Shown here one piece after another: positions 8,334-17,223 of a stretch of DNA of 64,000 nt (within the stretch, counting starts at the first letter, position 1; every line of letters begins with the position of its first letter). The notes beneath the pieces were generated by a model. It worked only from the letters and a program-made list of their open reading frames with translations, searched no databases and was not told the origin of the DNA. A program made the position numbers and the translations under genes. Source of the stretch: Bacillota bacterium (GTDB taxonomy: Bacteria > Bacillota > Bacilli > Paenibacillales > Paenibacillaceae); the NCBI GenBank assembly GCA_023460795.1, contig JAEWPC010000007.1, positions 77,909 through 141,908 on the forward strand, read 5' to 3'.

Positions 8334-10013
8334 GTGGAAACCACCAATCTACAATTGCTTAAAAACAAGGCTAACCGAGCGATGGGGATCAACCGGAGCG
8401 ACGCGCTCATCAGCAAGACGTACATGTTCATCGCTTTCGTGGCGCTGTTGCTCGGCGGTATCCTCGGTTTAACGCAAGGGCTGGAGAAAGCCGGGATCGT
8501 TACGCTGCCGGACTGGCTGACCTACTACCAAGTGTTGACCGCGCATGGGTTCCTTCTCGTCATCGTGTTGACGGCTTTCTTCACGATCGGTTACTTCTAC
8601 GCCGGATTGTCGCACACGCTTGGAGGGCTTCTGCCCAAGGTAAGGAAGATGGCTTGGATCGGCTTCGCGCTCAAGATCATCGGCTTCCCGCTCGTCGTCG
8701 TGCCCGTCCTGTCTAACGATGCGACGGTATTGTACACGTTCTATCCGCCGATGGCAGCCAGCCCATGGTTCTACATCGGTCTCGTGTTCATCGTGCTCGG
8801 CGTCTGGATGTGCGCGTTCGGCGCGTTCGTGCAGGTGGCAACCTGGAGGAAAAGAAACAAGGGACAGCACGTGCCGATCCTCGCCTTTTTCGCCACCGGC
8901 GTATTCGTGCTCCTGTTCTTCGGAAGCTTAGGCGTAACGACGGAAGTGCTGACGATCATTCCGTGGGCGTTCGGTTGGACGGATACGATCAACGTCATGG
9001 TCAGCCGTACGCTGTTCTGGTCCTTCGCTCACACGCTCGTTAATATCTGGTATTTGACGGCGGCGTCCGCATGGTATGTTATCGTGCCGAAAATCATCGG
9101 AGGCAGACGGTTCAGCGACGTGCTGACGCGGTTCGTCATTATCGCGCTCGTCGTCACGAACATTCCCGGCGGCTTCCACCACCAGATTATCGATCCGGGA
9201 ATTACGCAGGCGATTAAATTCATGCACGTCTTCATGAGCTTGGTCATCGCGGTACCTTCCATGATGACGGCTTACGCGATGTTCTCCGTGTTCGAACGCA
9301 GAGGCAGAGAGCTTGGTGGGAGAGGGCTGGTCGGCTGGTTTAAGCGAATGCCATGGGGCGACGTACGCTTCTTGGCTCCGTTCATCGCCATGGCCGCGTT
9401 CATCCCGGGCGGCGCGGGCGGCATCGTCCAATCGACGAACCAGCTCAACCAAGTCGTCCATAATACGATGTGGGTCGTCGGACACTTCCACCTGACGGTC
9501 GGCACTACGGTCATGCTGACGTTCTTCGGCATCAGTTACTGGCTGGTCCCTTATATCTCGAAACGCGTATTGACTCCGAAGATCAATAAACTCGGCGTCA
9601 TCACGACGATCATCTGGACGGTCGGCATGGCGCTCATGTCTATCTCGATGCATACCGTCGGCCTGCTCGGCGCTCCGCGCAGAACGTCGTATACGACCTA
9701 CGGCGACAGCGCGACGGCCGCGAGCTGGGACCCTTACATCATCGTGCTGGCGATCGGAGGCACGCTCCTCATGATCGGCGTTATTCTGCAAGCCTACGCC
9801 GTCTTCCACCTGATGTTCCGCGCGCCTAAAGGCGAGACGGAGTTCCCGATCGCGGACGTCGAAGAGAACGCTTCGGTCACGCCATACTGGACGGAACGCT
9901 GGGGACGCACGATTTTCCTCATGCTGCTGTTGATCGTGATGGCTTACGTCATCCCTCTGGTCGACATGATCGTCAATGCGCCCCCGGGCTCGCCGCCGTT
10001 CAGAACCTGGTAA
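8334..10013 (+). CDS. cbaA: B-type heme-copper oxidase-like subunit I with Asn237 in place of the catalytic Tyr; possible NO reductase
   Basis: This is a 559-residue polytopic membrane protein colinear with Thermus ba3 subunit I. The low-spin heme His (TAHGFLL), CuB/FeB ligand His233, the paired His of GGFHHQIIDPG, and the heme ligands in VVHNTMWVVGHFHL are all present. The segment after His233 reads HTLVNIW. The position four residues later, occupied by the His-cross-linked Tyr in oxygen reductases (HPIVY in Thermus), is Asn237. Loss of this Tyr is a mark of nitric oxide reductases in the superfamily. With ric and hemerythrin nearby and an Fnr-type box, NO reduction is a serious alternative to oxygen reduction. 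The start is GTG after a GGGGGGG run. Confidence 0.85.
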   Translation: METTNLQLLKNKANRAMGINRSDALISKTYMFIAFVALLLGGILGLTQGLEKAGIVTLPDWLTYYQVLTAHGFLLVIVLTAFFTIGYFYAGLSHTLGGLLPKVRKMAWIGFALKIIGFPLVVVPVLSNDATVLYTFYPPMAASPWFYIGLVFIVLGVWMCAFGAFVQVATWRKRNKGQHVPILAFFATGVFVLLFFGSLGVTTEVLTIIPWAFGWTDTINVMVSRTLFWSFAHTLVNIWYLTAASAWYVIVPKIIGGRRFSDVLTRFVIIALVVTNIPGGFHHQIIDPGITQAIKFMHVFMSLVIAVPSMMTAYAMFSVFERRGRELGGRGLVGWFKRMPWGDVRFLAPFIAMAAFIPGGAGGIVQSTNQLNQVVHNTMWVVGHFHLTVGTTVMLTFFGISYWLVPYISKRVLTPKINKLGVITTIIWTVGMALMSISMHTVGLLGAPRRTSYTTYGDSATAASWDPYIIVLAIGGTLLMIGVILQAYAVFHLMFRAPKGETEFPIADVEENASVTPYWTERWGRTIFLMLLLIVMAYVIPLVDMIVNAPPGSPPFRTW

Positions 10014-10018
10014 TCGTC

Positions 10019-10666
10019 ATGAGTCCCGGGAGCAAGGTTCGACCTACGACCGTTGCGCTAATCGTCGTTCTCTTATTCGGAGCCGTGCTGTTCTACGCGG
10101 GGACGGATGGGTTCACCGCGTATACGACGGAGCAAGTCAGGCTTGCTCGGCTAGCGAAGACCCAGCCTCCGTTCCCGCCTGACGTAACGCTCGAAGACAG
10201 CCAAGGAAGAAGCTACTCGATCTCCGAATTCGCAGGAAGATACGTGTTCGCTACGTTCTTCTACTCCTCCTGTCCGACCGTGTGCGTGGAGCTGGAGAGG
10301 AATATGGAGCAGGTGTACGAGAAGCTGCCTCGATCGATGCTCGGCAAGGACATCGTCTTCCTGAGCATCAGCTTCGATCCGGAGCGGGATGACCCGGCGC
10401 GGCTTGATCAATATCGACGGTTCTTCGATTCCGACGGAGAGACGTGGCGGATGGCGAGGGTGAACGATCGGGAGGAGCTGGACCGGCTGCTGGATCGATT
10501 CGGGGTTATCCTCATTCCGGACGACAGCGGCGGCTTCGCGCATAATTCGGCTTTTTACTTGATCGATCCGGCAGGCTCGTTAGTTAACGTTATGGCCTAC
10601 GAGGATGTAGACGGAGCGGCTCGGAAGGTCCTCGGGGTTCTGGAAGAGGGAGGCGCCAGCCTATGA
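10019..10666 (+). CDS. SCO1/SenC-family copper chaperone
   Basis: SCO proteins deliver copper to, or reduce, the CuA site of subunit II. This 215-residue protein has an N-terminal membrane anchor (about 10-28) and a thioredoxin fold. The copper motif FYSSCPTVC gives Cys85 and Cys89, and the distal His is in GFAHNSAFYLID. It lies 5 bases after subunit I and overlaps the next gene by 4, so it is part of the same operon. That context supports a CuA assembly role. Confidence 0.88.
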   Translation: MSPGSKVRPTTVALIVVLLFGAVLFYAGTDGFTAYTTEQVRLARLAKTQPPFPPDVTLEDSQGRSYSISEFAGRYVFATFFYSSCPTVCVELERNMEQVYEKLPRSMLGKDIVFLSISFDPERDDPARLDQYRRFFDSDGETWRMARVNDREELDRLLDRFGVILIPDDSGGFAHNSAFYLIDPAGSLVNVMAYEDVDGAARKVLGVLEEGGASL

Positions 10667-11220
10667 AGCAGTCGGCGTACGGATTCGTCTTATTCGTTTT
10701 CTTGGCGCTCCCTCCCGTTGCCCGTTTTCTCGAATCGGTCATGATTATGCACATGCATATGCAGATGCCTCTGCTCGTCATCGCCGGATTTATGATGGCG
10801 CGGTACTTCAAGCTAAGGTATCCTAGATTGTTCGCGAAATGGAACGGCAACGGCATACCGGGCATCCTCTTGTTCTCGGTCGTCATCTTGTACTGGAATT
10901 TGCCTCGAGCGATGGACGAATCTCTCGAGCTTGCCGGTTCGGAACTGTTCAAATTCATCAGCCTGCCGTTCCTCGCGGGATTGCCGCTTAGAGATAGTTG
11001 GCAGAAGGTTAGCTATGCTTGTAAATCCACCGTATTCGTAGGTTACTTGGCGGTCTCCGTTGCGCTTGGACTGCTCTATACGATTGCACCTGTTCAGCTA
11101 TGCAGCAACTATTTGCTTATCGAGCAAATTACGTTGGGCTGGGGGTTTCTGACGACCGCAATATGTATGGCGTTATACGTTGTTTATCACTTGATTGTTC
11201 GGCATTCGGAGTACGAGTAG
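10663..11220 (+). CDS. Unrecognised polytopic membrane protein with Met/His cluster
   Basis: This 185-residue protein has about five hydrophobic segments and starts by ATGA overlap with the SCO gene. Residues around 25-33 read MIMHMHMQMP, a Met/His pattern suited to copper or heme binding. Further His residues lie near the C-terminus (YHLIVRH). I do not recognise the family with confidence; DUF1404-like or CtaG-like assembly proteins are possibilities. As the last gene of the oxidase-like operon it is probably an assembly factor or accessory subunit. Confidence 0.6.
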   Translation: MKQSAYGFVLFVFLALPPVARFLESVMIMHMHMQMPLLVIAGFMMARYFKLRYPRLFAKWNGNGIPGILLFSVVILYWNLPRAMDESLELAGSELFKFISLPFLAGLPLRDSWQKVSYACKSTVFVGYLAVSVALGLLYTIAPVQLCSNYLLIEQITLGWGFLTTAICMALYVVYHLIVRHSEYE

Positions 11221-11260
11221 ACGGAACCCCTTGGCTGTATGGCCCAGGGGTTCCGTTTTA
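11221..11260. terminator. Bidirectional terminator
   Basis: A 14-bp stem with one mismatch (11221-11234 with 11243-11256) is followed by TTTTATTTAT. It lies between the convergent ends of the membrane-protein gene and the DHODH-like gene. The minus-strand stop is inside its tail. Confidence 0.8.
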
Positions 11261-13180
11261 TTTATCTTGCTTCTGATGCATATAGGGATAGAGCAGGATA
11301 AGACCGGCAACGTAAAGCGCGAACGCGAACCAAGCGGGCAATAGGTGGACGAAATCGGTGTAGCCGATGTCGAAATGAATGCCGAGCCCCGCGAAGAACG
11401 CCGGCGCCCCGCCGAAGAGCAACGTCCGCCATAGCCAGCGGCGGCCGATCTGTATTCCCCATAGCGCTGCTGCAAGCAACGCGATCGCATCGGCGAACAG
11501 CGCCCCTCCGAAGCCTGCGCGATCGTGCGCGATAAGCGGGATAAGTTGATCGTTATAGGCATTCAACTGGTCCGTCGACATTTGCAAATACGTAAGATCC
11601 GTTGGCACGAACACCCGCGTAATACCGATAGTGGCGATCGTCAACCCGCCGACGGCGAGCGAGATGCCAAGCGCGACGAAACAAAGCTGTCCCCACATGG
11701 CCCGTCGCCAAGTCCGATCATTCACTAGCGAAGCGGGACTTCGATCGATAAGCGCCGGCTTATCCCGCCTTAAGGAAAGCAGAAACATGGGCAGCAGGAG
11801 GATAGCGGCCGCGGCATGCAGAGGATCGAAGAATCCGTAACCGAGATAGAGGAAAAAGCTAGGGAATCCGACGGCGCAGGAAGCGACGGTCGCGGTTCTA
11901 GCCCAATGCATGCCGGCGCGTATTCCATGTTTGGCCAGCTGAGAGTAGAGGATGCCTAGAGACAGCATCGTGCCGGCTAACGTAATCCGGTCATGGGACA
12001 TAAAGTGAAGCAAATGGCCGTTGAATGCCTCAAGCTCCGCGGCCGTAACCTCTAAAAACCGCTCGTCGTAGGGCAGCAACACGGTCGTACTGGCAATGAA
12101 CCAGGCCATTAGTCCGCCGAAGAACATGCCGAGGCCAAGCAGATACATCCAACCCCAATTGCGAAAGAACGATATCGTCTCATGCTCAGGCATCGCCGAG
12201 GCTTTCCGATGCACGATGGCATCGTTTATTCTTTTGGGCAATCCGGGACCGGAGAATACGAATCCGCTGCCGACCAGCACCGCGTCGGCTCCTGCTTGCA
12301 TGAACGCGACGGCGTCGGACGGTTCATGTACGCCCGAGGCTGCTATTACGATCCAACTCCCCGGCACGATTCCGCGAATGATCCGTATAAGGCCCAGGAC
12401 GTTATCCGAGTCTATAGCGCTATCGGACGTAGCTCCTCCAATGACGACTCCTTGCCAAAGAGCTAGGTCTAGCTCACCTATCATTTGTACGACTGTGGTT
12501 TCCGTTAGATTAGGAGGGATTGTAAGGAATAGCGGTCTTCTGTGCGCCGGTTCGCGAGACTGCATCCAAGCGGCTATCGAACGAAGGATTCGCACGTCAT
12601 TCGAATCCACGTAAAACCCGTCGGCACCGGCATTCGTCAGCGATTCCGCCAATTGGACAAGTTGGCGCTCCGCTTCCTCGGCGGACGAGTCGCGCATGGC
12701 GGCTATTCGCACGTATTGCGGCAGCGTATGGCCGGGCGAACCGAGCCGTCTCAGGGCGGCGTCAGCGCCATCGTTCTCGAGCGGTTCGGGATAATCGATT
12801 CGTTCATGGGATGCATCGACAACGATGGGTGAGCGGCTTCTTATAGGTTCTACGGTAACCGGTCCGATCTCGACGAAGCCAAAACCAAGCTGCGCCAAAC
12901 CGCGGCGGGCGATGCCCGATGGGTCTACCGTTCCGGCAAGTCCGACCGGAGTCTTCGACCACCCCGTCTCCAGTAAAGGAGAAGACTCTTGATGGCCGAG
13001 CGTCTTGATGACCAACGAACCCCAAGGCATCCGTCCGACGGTGCCGAACAAAGACAGCGTCAGCTTTCTTGCGGCGCGGGCGGGCATCCGGAGTAACAAG
13101 GGGCGGAACAGTGTCTGATACGACCAATCCGGCACGAAGAACGCCTCGTTTCCAAGTCTTGTATGAAATGAGTATAGCAT
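11258..13180 (-). CDS. DHODH-like barrel fused to a duplicated membrane domain
   Basis: Residues about 1-335 follow class 2 dihydroorotate dehydrogenase: an RPLLLRM lead-in, TPVGLAG, LAQLGFGFVEIGPVT, and late IAASGVHEPSDAVAFMQAGADAVLVGSG. The key residues appear lost. The GFDKNG Lys region reads GTVDPSG, and the catalytic Ser motif (SSPN) region reads VDSNDV. Residues about 345-640 form eight or so membrane helices as two related halves. Each half has a short acidic loop, an H(M/A)xHDR-type motif (HFMSHDR; LIAHDR) and a helix pair. It probably does not oxidise dihydroorotate. Its role is unknown, and it is convergent with the oxidase-like cluster. Confidence 0.75.
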   Translation of the reverse strand: MLYSFHTRLGNEAFFVPDWSYQTLFRPLLLRMPARAARKLTLSLFGTVGRMPWGSLVIKTLGHQESSPLLETGWSKTPVGLAGTVDPSGIARRGLAQLGFGFVEIGPVTVEPIRSRSPIVVDASHERIDYPEPLENDGADAALRRLGSPGHTLPQYVRIAAMRDSSAEEAERQLVQLAESLTNAGADGFYVDSNDVRILRSIAAWMQSREPAHRRPLFLTIPPNLTETTVVQMIGELDLALWQGVVIGGATSDSAIDSDNVLGLIRIIRGIVPGSWIVIAASGVHEPSDAVAFMQAGADAVLVGSGFVFSGPGLPKRINDAIVHRKASAMPEHETISFFRNWGWMYLLGLGMFFGGLMAWFIASTTVLLPYDERFLEVTAAELEAFNGHLLHFMSHDRITLAGTMLSLGILYSQLAKHGIRAGMHWARTATVASCAVGFPSFFLYLGYGFFDPLHAAAAILLLPMFLLSLRRDKPALIDRSPASLVNDRTWRRAMWGQLCFVALGISLAVGGLTIATIGITRVFVPTDLTYLQMSTDQLNAYNDQLIPLIAHDRAGFGGALFADAIALLAAALWGIQIGRRWLWRTLLFGGAPAFFAGLGIHFDIGYTDFVHLLPAWFAFALYVAGLILLYPYMHQKQDK

Positions 13181-13213
13181 TCTCTTATTTTCGCCAAAAG
13201 CAGTTTGGCGACT

Positions 13214-14614
13214 CTACTTCAACACATCCGTCCATGCCTGCTTTAACAACCGAATGCCACGCTCCATATCGGCTATTTTAACCCCGCCATACCCCAAATA
13301 GATTTTACGCTCGTCTTCCGGTTTTCTCCGCATCCGCATCTGCTCCATTCCGTACACCCGCACGCCCTCAGCCGCGGCCAAATCTATTAATTGCTTTTTG
13401 CTGCAGACGCACTTGACGGTAATCTCCAGATGAAGCCCCGCATTCTGACCTCTGATCTGAACGGAATCTCCTAGATACTCCTGAATCAGCTTCACGAACA
13501 ATAGACGTTTTTTACGATACAAGTTGCGCATGCGCCGGATATGGCGATACCAGAACCCCTTCTCGATAAAAACCTTCATCGCGAGCTGATCGATTCGAGA
13601 CGGAGGATTGAGCGCGTATTCTACCTCGTTCAGCTTGCGCGCCAGCGCTGCCGGTAGAACCATATAATTCATGCGGATGGCGGACGTGAACACTTTGGAG
13701 AACGTTCCGATGTAGATGACGGCGCCTTGCCGATCGAGTCCTTGCAAGGAGGGGATCGGCCTGTCGGCATAGCGGAACTCCCCGTCGTAATCGTCCTCGA
13801 TAAGGTAAGCGTTCCGCCCATAAGCCCATTGAAGCAGCCTTTGCCTGGAGGATAGAGGCAAGGTGCCGCCGGTCGGGAATTGGTGAGAGGGCGTCAGGTA
13901 AGCCATACGCGCGTCCGATCGCTCAAGCTCGGCCATTCTTATTCCCTCGTCTTCGATGGAGATCGGAACGATGTCGAAGCCGTTCGCCGCGAACGTCGCT
14001 CTGACCGGGGCATAACCCGGATCTTCGAAAGCAATCTTGGAACGGCTATCGAACAGCCGCGCAAGCAATTGGATGCCGTGATTGACGCCGGTACCGACAA
14101 CGATTTGCTCCGGGGAACAGACGACGCCCCGCGAGTGCTCTAGATACTGCGCGAGAACGGTCCGGAATTCGTATTCGCCGCGCGGATCTCCGTAGCGATG
14201 GAGGGTGTCGTTATGTCGGGCGAACACTTCGCCGATCGCGCTCTTCCAGCTTTGGATGGGAAAAGCATCGCTATCGATGGTCGCCGGATGAAAATCGACG
14301 GAGATACTTGAACGATCCGAGGGTACGGTTTTTCTTGGTATCGCGGACGGGATCGCCTGCGCCGTCTCAAGGTCTGGAAGGCAGGCGTAGTAACCCGAGC
14401 GCGGCTTGCTGGCGACGTAACCGTCAGCGAGCAGCATTTGATAGGCCGTCTCGATCGTGATTTTGCTGATATTGAGCTGAAGACACAGCGAACGAACGGA
14501 GGGCAGGCGGGTCCCTTGAGGGAGCTTGCCTGAACGAATTTGAGCTCGAAAATACGTATACAATTGGAGGTATAGCGGCGAATTGGAACGATCGGGCAGC
14601 GATATGTCGAACAT
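13214..14614 (-). CDS. MocR-type GntR/aminotransferase regulator
   Basis: An N-terminal GntR winged helix (about 12-80: PLYLQLYTYFR, LPSVRSLCLQLNISKITIETAY) is joined to a fold-I aminotransferase domain (about 110-460). The latter keeps EDDYDGEF and the PLP Lys in YIGTFSKVF. MocR proteins sense an amine or vitamin B6 form and act on a nearby promoter. This gene diverges from an MFS transporter, which is the likely target. GGGAGG just upstream of the ATG supports the start. Confidence 0.9.
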   Translation of the reverse strand: MFDISLPDRSNSPLYLQLYTYFRAQIRSGKLPQGTRLPSVRSLCLQLNISKITIETAYQMLLADGYVASKPRSGYYACLPDLETAQAIPSAIPRKTVPSDRSSISVDFHPATIDSDAFPIQSWKSAIGEVFARHNDTLHRYGDPRGEYEFRTVLAQYLEHSRGVVCSPEQIVVGTGVNHGIQLLARLFDSRSKIAFEDPGYAPVRATFAANGFDIVPISIEDEGIRMAELERSDARMAYLTPSHQFPTGGTLPLSSRQRLLQWAYGRNAYLIEDDYDGEFRYADRPIPSLQGLDRQGAVIYIGTFSKVFTSAIRMNYMVLPAALARKLNEVEYALNPPSRIDQLAMKVFIEKGFWYRHIRRMRNLYRKKRLLFVKLIQEYLGDSVQIRGQNAGLHLEITVKCVCSKKQLIDLAAAEGVRVYGMEQMRMRRKPEDERKIYLGYGGVKIADMERGIRLLKQAWTDVLK

Positions 14615-14630
14615 GTAGACCTCCCAATCT

Positions 14631-14672
14631 GACCCTATAAAGGTCTAATAAACTGTAGCTTCTATCAAGGTC
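14631..14672. promoter_or_regulatory. Likely MocR operator in the divergent promoter region
   Basis: An inverted repeat GACC-N7-GGTC (14631-14645) and a direct AGGTC copy at 14668-14672 lie in the 105-bp gap. Read on the minus strand, TTGACC with a 17-bp gap to TTATTA can form a promoter for the regulator, and the repeats would overlap it. Repeated GGTC half-sites suit a GntR-type dimer. This is inferred from sequence only. Confidence 0.4.
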
Positions 14673-14719
14673 AATTCTATTTTATTCTACATCTAGGAAA
14701 GACGATAGGGGGAAGCGTT

Positions 14720-15928
14720 ATGAAGATGGCGGGCCAAGAAAGAAACGTAGTTCTAGGGTGGGGCGTGCTTACTTTCATCGTGGTAGGCATGGCGTCTACG
14801 TTCAATACGGCCCTGCCGACGATCGCGGAAAACCTGCAGCTGCGTCCGGCGGAATCCGCGTGGCTCGTCTCGCTATACACATTGACCTTCGCGATCGCGA
14901 CGGTCGTATTCGCGCGGCTGTCCGATCGCTATTCGATCTCCAAACTGTTACTGGCAGGCTTGATCGTAGGCGGCGTCTCGTCCGCGGCGGGGATGTTCGT
15001 CTCCGACTACGCCGCGTTGTTCATCGTTCGATTGCTGCAGGCGATCGGGGGCGGATCTCTTCCGGGGCTAAGCTTCATTTACTTCAAGAAGCACATTAGC
15101 GAAGGATACCGGTCGACCGCGCTCATGCAGCTGTCTATTTTCATCGGGCTGGGATTCGGGTTAGGCCCGATATTAGGCGGCGGGTTCACGCACCTATTCG
15201 GCTGGCGAACGTTGTTCGCTATCCCGTCTCTGCTGCTGATCGCCGTTCCGATCGCATCGCGGCTAGGGGCTGCCGATAGCGGCATAAGAACGCTGCAGAT
15301 TCAGCCGGTCATGCGAAGCTTGCTGAGACGATCCTCCTATACGCTCAGAATCGTCATGCAGTTCGGATTGTATTTCGTTCAGATGTCCGTGCTGTACTTG
15401 ATCCCTATGCAAGCCGAAAGCTTATCCTATTCGGCGATCGAGATCGGTTGTCTGTTAAGTCCCGGCGCTCTATGCGCGACGGCAATCCTGTGGCGAATCC
15501 GCAGGCTTCCGAAGGAAGGTCGCCAAGACGGGATGATGCTCGGGTTAATGGCGGTAATTGCGGGAGCTATCGTATTGACTGCTGCGGGAGATTATCCGAT
15601 CGCATCGGTCCTCATCGGATATTTCTGCGTTGCCATCGGTCTGGCGGTCGCATCGGCTTCGCTGAACGATCAGATCGCGCGGCGGTTAACCGCGGCGGAA
15701 GCATCGAAGGGATTGGCGTTGTCCCAATTCGTCCAGTTTCTCGGCGGTGCGGCGGGGGCTGCGGTTAGCGGCAACTTGCTGGATCAGTTTCGGGATTCGT
15801 ACGCGCTGTTGTATATCGGTCTTGCTTGCATCGCGGTAGTAACCGTTGTTGCCTATATTCTACTGAACACGAAGGAGAAGGTTGCTTTTATGAGGAGACT
15901 TGGCAATGAGTATCAGTATGGCGAATAA
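14720..15928 (+). CDS. MFS drug/metabolite exporter
   Basis: A 402-residue transporter with about 12 hydrophobic segments. The N-terminal half (STFNTALPTIAENL, then DRYSISKLLLAGLIVGG with the Asp-Arg loop motif, then RLLQAIGGGSLPG) resembles drug:H+ antiporters of the EmrB/TetA(L) type. The substrate is unknown. It diverges from the MocR gene, which probably controls it. GGGGGAAG lies 5 bases before the ATG. Confidence 0.85.
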   Translation: MKMAGQERNVVLGWGVLTFIVVGMASTFNTALPTIAENLQLRPAESAWLVSLYTLTFAIATVVFARLSDRYSISKLLLAGLIVGGVSSAAGMFVSDYAALFIVRLLQAIGGGSLPGLSFIYFKKHISEGYRSTALMQLSIFIGLGFGLGPILGGGFTHLFGWRTLFAIPSLLLIAVPIASRLGAADSGIRTLQIQPVMRSLLRRSSYTLRIVMQFGLYFVQMSVLYLIPMQAESLSYSAIEIGCLLSPGALCATAILWRIRRLPKEGRQDGMMLGLMAVIAGAIVLTAAGDYPIASVLIGYFCVAIGLAVASASLNDQIARRLTAAEASKGLALSQFVQFLGGAAGAAVSGNLLDQFRDSYALLYIGLACIAVVTVVAYILLNTKEKVAFMRRLGNEYQYGE

Positions 15929-16016
15929 AATGGGGGCCTGCATGATTAGGGTTCAGCCCGGCAAGACTTGGTTACAATGGTAATGCATTTGATCAAGTCC
16001 ACCGAGGAGGGTCCCC

Positions 16017-16367
16017 ATGTCCGAGCACAATCATGTCGTGGAGAAGGACGGCAACATTAACCCGAATAACGTAGACGATGCCATCTCGAACATTGACGCC
16101 GACGAAAGAGACCGCATTCTTCGCAATTTCGAGACGTTCAAGAACTATCTGGGCAGGCGGGTCAAGATGGGTCAGAGCATCGGACTAGGCGAAGAGCAAA
16201 TGGCCGTCATCGCCGAGGAGGTAGCCGACTACCTCGCGAAGAACGAGAGTCCGCGCAATAGCGAAGAGATGCTTCTGCAAGAGCTGTGGGCGGTTGGCAC
16301 GGAAGAGGAACGCCACATGCTGGCGCATATGCTCTTACGGATGGTTCAGCCGCAGCGCAAGCATTGA
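16017..16367 (+). CDS. DUF3243 protein (YmfJ-like)
   Basis: This is a 116-residue acidic, soluble helical protein. The core runs from FETFKNYLGRRVKMGQSIGL through EEVADYLAKNESPRN to ELWAVGTEEERHMLAHMLLRMV. That is the DUF3243 pattern of Bacillus YmfJ, whose function is unknown. GAGGAGG precedes the ATG. A TACAAT -10-like element lies at 15973-15978. A terminator-like hairpin follows. Confidence 0.85.
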   Translation: MSEHNHVVEKDGNINPNNVDDAISNIDADERDRILRNFETFKNYLGRRVKMGQSIGLGEEQMAVIAEEVADYLAKNESPRNSEEMLLQELWAVGTEEERHMLAHMLLRMVQPQRKH

Positions 16368-16378
16368 TCTCCCCTTCG

Positions 16379-16416
16379 AAGTGTCCCGGCCCGGCGAGAG
16401 CCGGCGCGGGGCACTT
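16379..16416 (+). terminator. Terminator-like hairpin, weak T-run
   Basis: A 17-bp stem (16379-16395 with 16400-16416) has two adjacent mismatches and one wobble around a GAGA loop. The tail is poor in T, so termination may be partial. Confidence 0.5.
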
Positions 16417-16562
16417 TGCCGTTCTGCGAGAGACGCTCGGAGTCCTAGATATCCGCCGGATTCGACGGGAAATCCCCGTTCGATAGCCGCATTGACTGCG
16501 CTTCCAATGGCCGTTCATAATATTGAATGGGTTGAAATAATTTCCAGTTGGGAGTGTGTGGG

Positions 16563-17156
16563 ATGTCCAAGCGCGTGTTGATCTTAACGGGTGACGGAGC
16601 GGAAGTGCTGGAGGTTTATTATCCTTATTTTCGAGTACAAGAGGAAGGTTACGAGGCGGTCATCGCGGCACCGAGGAAAAAGACATTGAACACCGTATGC
16701 CACGATTTCGTAGACGGATGGGATACTTACACGGAGAAGCCGGCTCATCAGCTGGCAGCCGATATTTCCTTCGCGGACGTCGCACCGGGCGATTACGACG
16801 CGCTCATCATTCCGGGCGGGCGCGCGCCGGAATTTATTCGCAACGATCCTGATCTTCCGCGCATCGTGCAGCATTTTCTCGATGCGAATAAGCCGGTCGG
16901 GGCGATCTGCCACGGCGCCCAAGTCTTCCTGGCGCTGCCGAACCGCTCCGTCTTCGAAGGCCGAACGCTGAGCGCCTATAACGCGTGCAAGCTGGAAGTC
17001 GAAGCTCTCGGCGCGCAATACGCAAGCGGCACGCTGCACGTAGACGGCACGCTCGTCAGCGGCCATGCCTGGCCCGATCTGCCGGGCTTCATGCGCGAGT
17101 TCTTGAACCTGCTGGGCCGGACGTCGGACAAGGAATTATCTTCTTCCGTAAATTAA
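16563..17156 (+). CDS. DJ-1/PfpI family protein
   Basis: This 197-residue protein has the class I glutamine-amidotransferase-like fold of the PfpI/DJ-1 group. The acidic residue (GDGAEVLE) and the nucleophile elbow AICHGAQVFL with Cys are in place, followed by GGRAPEFIRNDPDL-type surface segments. Members act as glyoxalases, deglycases or proteases, and the specificity here is open. The ATG at 16563 is chosen over TTG 16548 because GGGAG lies 8 bases upstream of it. Confidence 0.85.
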   Translation: MSKRVLILTGDGAEVLEVYYPYFRVQEEGYEAVIAAPRKKTLNTVCHDFVDGWDTYTEKPAHQLAADISFADVAPGDYDALIIPGGRAPEFIRNDPDLPRIVQHFLDANKPVGAICHGAQVFLALPNRSVFEGRTLSAYNACKLEVEALGAQYASGTLHVDGTLVSGHAWPDLPGFMREFLNLLGRTSDKELSSSVN

Positions 17157-17165
17157 TAGCGAGAG

Positions 17166-17194
17166 AGCCGGCGATCTTGGATCGCCGGCTTTTT
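17166..17194 (+). terminator. Terminator of the PfpI gene, left copy of a repeat
   Basis: AGCCGGCGATC (17166-17176) pairs perfectly with GATCGCCGGCT (17180-17190) around a TTG loop, followed by four T. Bases 17166-17192 are repeated exactly at 17954-17980. Confidence 0.85.
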
Positions 17195-17223
17195 GAATGT
17201 GTGAATGGTTTTATCGCTGAATG

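Noticed and set aside
8928..9809. 293-residue minus-strand ORF inside oxidase subunit I
   Set aside because: It is rich in Asp, Arg and His, typical of an antisense shadow of a hydrophobic gene. The plus strand carries all heme and copper ligands.
8334..10013. cbb3-type or A-type oxidase
   Set aside because: The subunit order IIa-II-I, the small subunit IIa and the GFHHQ and VVHNT...GHFH segments fit B-type enzymes. No ccoO/ccoP genes or subunits III and IV are present.
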